Positions 58,133-64,000 of a stretch of 64,000 nucleotides of DNA are shown here, one piece after another. Source of the DNA: Stemphylium vesicarium (lineage: Eukaryota > Ascomycota > Dothideomycetes > Pleosporales > Pleosporaceae); the NCBI GenBank assembly GCA_004380135.1, contig QXCR01000059.1:62001-126000 (forward strand), written 5' to 3'. Position 1 is the stretch's first letter, and every line of letters begins with the position of its first letter. The translations under genes and the position numbers were made by a program. Below the pieces are notes generated by a model, which searched no databases, was not told the origin of the DNA, and was given only the letters and a program-made list of their open reading frames with translations.

Positions 58133-58652
58133 GGAGTATAATACGAGGACGACGTTGGCGAAAATGAAGTCTGCTAGTGCCCTGTTTCTTATGGTTTCAT
58201 CGGCCGACTATCATTTCCAGGATGTCTGTAGGGAACATTATCTTCGGGTGAGGTATCGTTTTTTTTTGCTATAATAAGTTGCTGTACTGGAATCTTTGTT
58301 TGGTCTTGCGTGAAATAACACCTGTGATGTATAAATATCTTGCCATAGTGATGCTGAGGGTACCATGGTTACGTGCTAGGAATCTTGATCGTTCGCCCCA
58401 CTGTATCCAAATTTGAGGACGGCCAGCTGGAGGCTCCGGATTTCATTTGCGATGGTTTTCCAAGGTGGGACGGAAACCAATCGTGGTATACCGTGCTTAG
58501 CGCGCGTCTACGCTTCACTCCCCTTCCGAAATTGGTAACTCTGTTAAGCGAAGCGCGGTCGCCCTCGCTCTCTTCACAGTGAACCGAAATAAGCAAGAAA
58601 ACTCGCCTTTGCTTCTCGATAGGCTCGGCGTCTCATCCACTTCAATGAGATA
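58133..58652. other. Intergenic region
   Basis: Apart from the unresolved 5' end of the membrane protein gene and the 3' side of the Zn2Cys6 gene, no feature was recognised. Confidence 0.35.
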
Positions 58653-60341
58653 TCAGGCGCAGGAAAGACTGATATTCCTCTGGCGCATGATGATCTCAAT
58701 GCCATACGGACCATACACCATGTCGTCTTTGTCCATCTCGGCCCACAATTCCTCAAGAAAAGATTCCGTGTATTTTGCTCTCGGTCTATTAGCAGGACCA
58801 GTTTTCGTTTGTCGCAACATCATCGCACGGTGCCTTTCCTGTCGGCAGACCTGCGGGAAGAGAGTGTCACTGTCAGTCTTGGCTAACAATATCTGCTGCT
58901 TAGGTAAGTACTCACCGAGCCTACTATACGCGCGGCCCAAGTCAGCGTCGTATGAATGCGCGATCTTGGAGGAAGCTTTCGTGCAAGCATCTCTACAACG
59001 TCGAGGATGGTGTCGATCCTTTCTAGAAGTGCGGGCGAAGGCCTATTTGTGCCGTTGAAGGTCATGTAAAGAAAGATGAGGAGGGCCTGTTGGTTGATCT
59101 CACCAGCCGCCTTTTCGGCAACCTTGTCCATAGCCATGGGTGAGGCTACGTAATTCCAAGCCTTGATTTGTAATTCGAACCTTCTCAAATCCTTCAACCT
59201 TTGATCACTGTCTTGCTCGCGGATGTGGTGCCGCGCACACTGTGCTATGGGGATGATTAGACCGAGTAGCTCGTGAGACGTTCCAAACAATATGCCATGG
59301 ATTTCATTTCCCCTGTTGAGAGACAGTAGCGCTTCTGGTGACAGGAAATCATCCCAGGGGATGTCGCGGTTCACGGGGAGATCTGTATGTATGGTAAGAT
59401 TTGTACCAACGGCCTGGAAGGCGTAAACCTCAGTAAGCAAGTCGAGCAGGGTGTCATCGACTCCGCGACTACGTGGGCCTCTCAGCTCAAGCAGTACCGT
59501 GCGGCTGGCTCTTAGATGATGATAGACCTTCCCATCTGTGTCACCCATCACAATCTATGCTCATGACTGGTCGTTAGTACAAGTGTCTTAAGCTTTCATT
59601 AGAAGATTCAGGGCAGGTAACTGACCTCGAACCTAACATGTTGGTGTGCGAAGTCAGTGTGTGTCTCATGATAAGTGAGCGCATCGACACTACTAACCAG
59701 CAAAGGCTCAGCATCATTATTAAAAGGCCGATGAGATCCCGGGTGTCGGAGGACTTCCACTCAAGGAGCGCGTGCTTGACGCTACGCAGCGTCACTGCGT
59801 AGTGCGAGCGTGCATCATGTTCGAATCGGTCATCCTTGTAGGCGCATAGATGTGCTCCACTCAAGGCTAGTAGGCAGTTCCTCACCCGCGCATCCTGATA
59901 CGCTACGGGTATAAATTGCTCCACGAAAGGGTTGCTGGCTAATATGCGCCCAGCTATTTCCGTTGCCGTCACACTCAAGTAATGATCAAAGATGAGCTTT
60001 TCACCCTCTTTGTGGAGACCAGGTATGCTGTCCGGTATGAAAGAGTGAAGATTAGTAGTGTAAGGAAGCAAGTAACGCAATCGTGCTTTGTCGAGCGTAA
60101 CAGCATGGCTTATTGCGGTACCTGCATCCTGACCCTCAGAAAGAGCTTTCCGCCGTGCCACTGCAGATGTAGTCATTGCCTCGGCGGGCTGATCAACAGA
60201 GGGCCAGGTGCAGATAAGGTAGTTGCGGCGGCATCCGATGCATGTGGGTCGCTCTTCGTTACACTTCTTCCGACGAATCCGGCACGTGAGGCAGCCTGTC
60301 TTGGACTTGAGGCGTTGAGGCCCATTGAATGGCTTAATCAT
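58653..60341 (-). CDS. Zn(II)2Cys6 transcription factor with a 7-nt micro-exon
   Basis: Model: complement(join(58653-58850, 58916-59554, 59626-59632, 59698-60341)), 495 residues. The N-terminal zinc cluster is CLTCRIRRKKC ... CIGCRRNYLIC, spacing C-x2-C-x6-C-x6-C-x2-C-x6-C, about residues 17-44. The rest resembles the fungal-specific regulatory domain (Fungal_trans_2), with FDHYLSVTATEIAG, NCLLALSGAHL and, after splicing, LLIMMLSLCWFEIVMGDTDG, YHHLRASRTVLLELRG. The 7-nt exon (GTTCGAG) between two introns of 65 and 71 nt supplies the residues that join SLCW to IVMGDTDG. Without it the frame fails. The last intron (58851-58915) joins in phase to a C-terminus with MVYGPYGIEIIMRQRN. It is probably the regulator of the adjacent dehydrogenase/hydrolase pair (inference). 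Confidence 0.82.
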
Positions 60342-60900
60342 GATGGGGAGAGGCTCCGGTAGGGTTTCACACGTATTGGAAAGCGAACAATATGGGCCGA
60401 ATGACGATGGCGTAAAAGGCAGGCGCGTTCGGTAGGCTGACATCGTCGAGCGTCTTACACGTCTGCCCACGTGATTCTTATCGAAGAGCGCGCTTATCTT
60501 AGCGTGCATTAGTGCTGACGCTCCTTCCCTCGGTTCTCGCGCCTGGGCATTCCCCAACTTACGAGATGAGGTATATGATCTTGTCGAAATGCGAGCTCGT
60601 AATGCCCCTGATGCTGGCCGTTCTTTCTCCAATAGTATGCCGCACCACTGAAAGCTCGGCTTTATCAACAGTGGAAAAAGCAAGTTGAATGCTTCAGTCG
60701 AATACTTACCAACAAACGATCTAGCGTTCAAGCCAGGGACACAGCCAACAGGCATTAAGATAGTGATATTCGCATTAAAGTACGCGGGAGTACACCATAC
60801 CGTGTACTAAGCGCGATCATCGCAGACCATCTTCCTCAAACAAGGCTCCAACTTGCCCTCATGTTGCTTAGACCCTCCTACCATCTCAACTACTAATACA
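60342..60900. promoter_or_regulatory. Promoter region of the Zn2Cys6 gene
   Basis: 560-bp spacer to the stop codon of the dehydrogenase gene. The reading frame of the regulator is open upstream to about 60755, but the ATG at 60341, 16 codons before the zinc cluster, fits the family. No clear CGG-pair operator seen. Confidence 0.35.
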
Positions 60901-62067
60901 TCATTCAGGCCCCGAATAATCAGCGAGAGACATATCCACAACCAACTTCCCGCCTTTGCCCTTATGGTACTCTTCAACCAGCCCATTCAGCTTCGCCAAA
61001 GGGAACGAACTCGAAACAGCACGAACACCATGTTGCGCCGAGAACTCCAGCGTCTCACGCAGGACCCTGTTGCTCCCGACCAAACTTCCAATAATCTTGA
61101 TATCGCGGAAAACAACATCTCGCGAGTTGATGTGAAAGCCTTTTTCTGGGAAGGAGACTATAACGCACGTCCCATGGGACTTGAGCAGCGTCATTCCATA
61201 GTCAAAAGCAGTCTGACTCTCTGGTAGAATGATAACGGCATCCAGACCCATTTCACCCACCGCCTTCTTGCCATCTTCTGCACCCAGCTGCTTCACCACA
61301 TCGTTTGCTTTCTCAGTCCTAGCGTCTACGATACGTGGTCGCGGATCAAGTTTGCCTGCGACGTCCTGCGCAAGTGCCAACGGAGCATCTGCAGCCTCGA
61401 CACCAAGCACCTTATACCCCATCTTGACCCCGTACTGTAACCCCAAATGGCCCAGTCCACCGCCCGCACCCATCATCCCCACTCTATCGCCTTTACCAAG
61501 TCCACCTCTCTTCAATGCCGCATAGATAGTAACACCAGCGCACATCAAAGGCGCGGTCTCTACCGCGGAAAGGTCATCTGGTATAGGAGCCACCTGTCTT
61601 GCATCCACAACCGCGTACTCAGCGAATCCTCCAGCTCGACTCAACCCATTATTCTCCGCTTGTACGCAATTTACAGAGTATCCGGCGTTGTCTTGGGCAA
61701 AGGGGTCGTTTCTGCGCCGTTCGTTTCGGCACTCGAAACAAGAGCCGCAAGCGTGAAATGAACGGCCTGGAACACCAATTCTTGCGCCAACGCTGAATGC
61801 ATGTGCTTCTGTGCTGGGGGAGCAGTGTTGCGATATTACCGTCCCCGCGAACTCGTGGCAGCCAATGTGCGGGAAGGATTTGGGCAGGCCGGACATCTGG
61901 CCGCAGGCGAGGACATAGTCGGTATGACAGTATGAAGCGGCGTCTACTTTGATGAGAAGGTCGTACGGTGATGCAGGTGTGGGAAGAGGGACGGATTGGA
62001 GTTTGTATGGCTTCTTGTACGCGTCGAGCTGTTGCACCTGCATTGAGTCGGGAAGGATAGGCGCCAT
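60901..62067 (-). CDS. Zinc-dependent alcohol dehydrogenase
   Basis: Frame of 388 residues from the ATG at 62067 (MAPILPDSMQVQQLDAYKKP); the frame is open further upstream but only as leader. The N-terminal GroES-like domain has catalytic zinc ligands Cys47 (SYCHTDY) and His71-Glu72 (GCHEFAG). A structural zinc loop starts CGSCFEC (107, 110, 113), but the fourth Cys position is Asp121. The Rossmann domain has GMMGAGGGLGHLGLQYG at about 193-209, so it binds NAD(P). It is a medium-chain dehydrogenase acting on an unknown alcohol/aldehyde. It shares a 282-bp divergent promoter with a lactonase-like gene, and a Zn2Cys6 gene lies downstream, which suggests a small catabolic or specialised-metabolism cluster. 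Confidence 0.88.
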   Translation of the reverse strand: MAPILPDSMQVQQLDAYKKPYKLQSVPLPTPASPYDLLIKVDAASYCHTDYVLACGQMSGLPKSFPHIGCHEFAGTVISQHCSPSTEAHAFSVGARIGVPGRSFHACGSCFECRNERRRNDPFAQDNAGYSVNCVQAENNGLSRAGGFAEYAVVDARQVAPIPDDLSAVETAPLMCAGVTIYAALKRGGLGKGDRVGMMGAGGGLGHLGLQYGVKMGYKVLGVEAADAPLALAQDVAGKLDPRPRIVDARTEKANDVVKQLGAEDGKKAVGEMGLDAVIILPESQTAFDYGMTLLKSHGTCVIVSFPEKGFHINSRDVVFRDIKIIGSLVGSNRVLRETLEFSAQHGVRAVSSSFPLAKLNGLVEEYHKGKGGKLVVDMSLADYSGPE

Positions 62068-62200
62068 GGTGAGTTTAGACAGGCGACGGCGATGGCAGTA
62101 AGGGTGGGCTGGATCGAGTTCGTTTCTTCTTTCTAGCGACAACGCGAGTTTGCATTGAACACCTAGTACCTTACTAACTTTGAGCCTCTCGGAGAGTGGG

Positions 62201-62216
62201 ACCCCGCATGCGGGGT
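62201..62216. promoter_or_regulatory. 16-bp perfect palindrome, candidate operator
   Basis: ACCCCGCATGCGGGGT reads the same on both strands and contains the everted pair CCG-N4-CGG, of the kind bound by Zn2Cys6 dimers. There are 133 bases to the dehydrogenase ATG on the left and 133 bases to the hydrolase ATG on the right, so it is exactly central in the divergent promoter. Confidence 0.65.
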
Positions 62217-62349
62217 AGTGCCAGGGGTGGGGCTGCAAGATGATGTCTATGAGGACCGCTTTCCCCAACAGCCAGGCCAACTTTAGTGGCTTCTAAGAAC
62301 ATAGCTCGAAGGGATGCTACTCAGCCACCCAATTTCTTGTTCACCGGCC

Positions 62350-63318
62350 ATGTCATCAGACAAGAACATCGTCATACTCCCAGCGCCGGCCCCGAACCAG
62401 ACCTATGTTACCGTCTCCGCATTAGAAGCTGGCCAGCTCACGCTTCCCGAGAAGCTCTTCGTCACGGACGCAGACCCCGAGAAGCGAGCCACTGTTCCTT
62501 CCCTCTCTTTCCTCATCAGGCACCAGTCCGCCAACCTTGTTTTTGATCTCGGTCTGAAACGCGAACTTTCGAGATATAGGGAAGTACAACAGCATCACAT
62601 TGCGCAACGCCAGCCGACAGTTGTTAGCCCCGATGTGGCGAAAAGTCTTCGAAAAGGTGGCATGGAGCCAAAAGATGTGAACACGGTTATTTTGAGTCAT
62701 GTGCACTGGGATCATGTCGGCACGCCTAGCGACTTCACGGAGGCACATTTTGTGGTAGGAAGCGGGACGATGTATCTCCTTGCAAACGGCGATGGTCCAT
62801 TGTATCCAGCTGAGATCTTCAATCCTGATGAGTTGCCTGCGCAGCGAACAAAAGAGCTTCCTGCTATTCGCCAAGAAGATGCGCCCCGGGCGTTCAAACA
62901 TGTGACGGAGGGTCATATCTGGAAGCCTATGTCAGGCTTCCCTGCTACACTCGACTTCTACAGCGATGGCTCGTTATATGTGGTCGATGCTCCAGGTCAC
63001 TTATCAGGCCATATCAACCTTCTCGCTCGGATCGGGCCGAAGAAATGGGTATACCTTGGCGGCGATTGCTGCCACGATCCTCGTATATTGAGTGGCGAAA
63101 AAGATATTGCGACATACGATGACGGGAAAGGTGGCTCGAGAACCGTACATGCTGACACTAAGGTGGCCACCGAGACTATGAGAAAGATTGCGCGATTTTT
63201 GAAGAAAGGAAATGTTGAAGAAGAAGGTGGTGACGAAGTCGAAGTTGAGGTTGTGGTAGCGCACGATAAAGGCTGGGCTGAGCAAAACACGGGTAAATTC
63301 TGGCCTGGGCATATATAG
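62350..63318 (+). CDS. Metallo-beta-lactamase-fold hydrolase, lactonase-like
   Basis: Frame of 322 residues from the ATG at 62350; an in-frame ATG at 62314 is possible but lies closer to the divergent gene. The metal site motif HVHWDH (His117, His119, Asp121, His122) is followed by a downstream His in DAPGHLSGHINLL, the bridging Asp in YLGGDCCHDP and a last His in VVAHDKGW. This order and the FDLGL beta-strand before it resemble AHL-lactonase-type (AttM/AiiA) enzymes more than glyoxalase II or beta-lactamases. It probably opens a lactone or cleaves an ester bond, with two zinc ions in the cytosol. The substrate may be related to that of the divergent alcohol dehydrogenase. Confidence 0.85.
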   Translation: MSSDKNIVILPAPAPNQTYVTVSALEAGQLTLPEKLFVTDADPEKRATVPSLSFLIRHQSANLVFDLGLKRELSRYREVQQHHIAQRQPTVVSPDVAKSLRKGGMEPKDVNTVILSHVHWDHVGTPSDFTEAHFVVGSGTMYLLANGDGPLYPAEIFNPDELPAQRTKELPAIRQEDAPRAFKHVTEGHIWKPMSGFPATLDFYSDGSLYVVDAPGHLSGHINLLARIGPKKWVYLGGDCCHDPRILSGEKDIATYDDGKGGSRTVHADTKVATETMRKIARFLKKGNVEEEGGDEVEVEVVVAHDKGWAEQNTGKFWPGHI

Positions 63319-63332
63319 TTACAACGCTCTCT

Positions 63333-64000
63333 TCATCCAGACTCTAGCATATCGGCGTAGAGGTTAAGGGAGCTTCCAATTACATCGACAATAGCCCAGG
63401 TCTGTGACCCTTTGAAGATCATAGCCCATACTCTCAGCACTCCTGCACTGAGATGTTTCATGAAATTTGATGAGCCGGGTGTGAGGTCAGGTGGCAAAGC
63501 AAATTCTGTCTCGTCCAACATGCTTTTCACGATGGCGATGATTTTCTGCTCATCCTCTGTAACTGGTAGATCTGGGTTCGTGACAGACAAGGCCTCGAGC
63601 CATTTGCTCATGAGGTATGCGCATTCCAGCGTACACAAAGAGTGCTGGATACTCCAGATAAAAGACTGTGTCTTTGCAACGAGGCGATAGCCAATCTTGA
63701 TCGGTATGGAAAGCGCATGAGCGGAATGGAGAACAGCTCTTGTAATCTTGGTAGACCGCCTGATCGCGGGTCCAGCTCGAAATGCGTTCGCGATCAATAC
63801 CGGATCCCTGGTTTCTAGGGCCCTTCCTGCCGTATCTACATAAAGACGTATATATGCTAGTCGGAGCAGTGCTGTCGAGTTAAAAGCGACGGGGCCGTTT
63901 TGGTTCATAGGATCAAGTGAGGACTCGGGGTTTCGGCGCCACCCAATCTGCCAGTTTCGGAGTGCATTCTCCAGCGACGTGACATCCTCAGCACTGAGAT
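63333..64000 (-). CDS. Fungal transcription factor, C-terminal part (cut by window edge)
   Basis: The frame runs from the window edge to a stop at 63333, about 222 residues. It begins within LSAEDVTSLENALRNWQIGW, continues with GPVAFNSTALLRLAYIRLYVD, and has helical segments (IWSIQHSLCTLECAYLMSKW) typical of the fungal-specific transcription factor domain (Fungal_trans) in C2H2 or Zn2Cys6 regulators. The DNA-binding domain would lie beyond the window. The end is convergent with the hydrolase gene, only 14 bases apart. Family assignment is moderately sure, subclass is not. Confidence 0.65.
   Translation of the reverse strand, partial: LSAEDVTSLENALRNWQIGWRRNPESSLDPMNQNGPVAFNSTALLRLAYIRLYVDTAGRALETRDPVLIANAFRAGPAIRRSTKITRAVLHSAHALSIPIKIGYRLVAKTQSFIWSIQHSLCTLECAYLMSKWLEALSVTNPDLPVTEDEQKIIAIVKSMLDETEFALPPDLTPGSSNFMKHLSAGVLRVWAMIFKGSQTWAIVDVIGSSLNLYADMLESG

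Noticed and set aside
1..64000. CRISPR arrays, insertion sequences, bacterial operons
   Set aside because: Gene structure with introns and fungal families shows a eukaryotic nuclear sequence, and no direct-repeat/spacer array was seen.

Overview
The window looks like a chromosome segment of a filamentous ascomycete, most likely a dothideomycete of the Pleosporales. I infer this from short GT-AG introns (about 49-165 nt, many with CTAAC branch sites), from fungus-restricted families (Opy2, HET, Zn2Cys6 and AtfA-type bZIP regulators, a PL3 pectate lyase, small secreted proteins) and from balanced base composition. The order is an inference; no species marker was read. Gene models below are built by eye from splice signals and reading frame.

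Layout. 1-8.9 kb is gene-poor: one Rho-like GTPase with substituted catalytic motifs, one tRNA-Ser(GCT) with an intron, then about 6.3 kb without a recognisable gene. 8.9-22 kb carries an acidic low-complexity protein, OPY2 (membrane anchor of the HOG stress pathway), a 5-hydroxyisourate hydrolase with a peroxisomal PTS2, and an AtfA/Atf1-type bZIP factor with CRE sites upstream. 23-30 kb is a block of mostly conserved genes: an F-box-like protein, a WKF-domain protein, proteasome subunit alpha-1 (SCL1) and a small four-exon gene of unknown function. 30.6-36 kb has a decayed single-span membrane protein gene and two tandem RING-finger genes.

38.8-50.1 kb is an accessory, secretion-rich stretch: a PL3 pectate lyase, a protein with a cysteine cluster and a possible frame break, a 131-residue secreted protein, a decayed HET gene, and two proline-rich secreted proteins that appear paralogous. 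These two share a 35-nt phase-2 signal-peptide exon and a 12-bp promoter element. 51.7-54.6 kb returns to conserved genes (DUF1168/PRKRIP1-like, histidine phosphatase) in divergent orientation. 54.9-58.2 kb has an F-box-like gene with an in-frame stop and a group of small multispan membrane proteins.

58.6-64 kb is a compact regulated cluster: a Zn2Cys6 factor with a 7-nt micro-exon, a zinc alcohol dehydrogenase, a divergent lactonase-like metallo-hydrolase, and the C-terminal part of a second regulator cut by the window edge. A perfect 16-bp palindrome containing CCG-N4-CGG lies exactly midway between the dehydrogenase and hydrolase start codons. It is the best candidate operator in the window.
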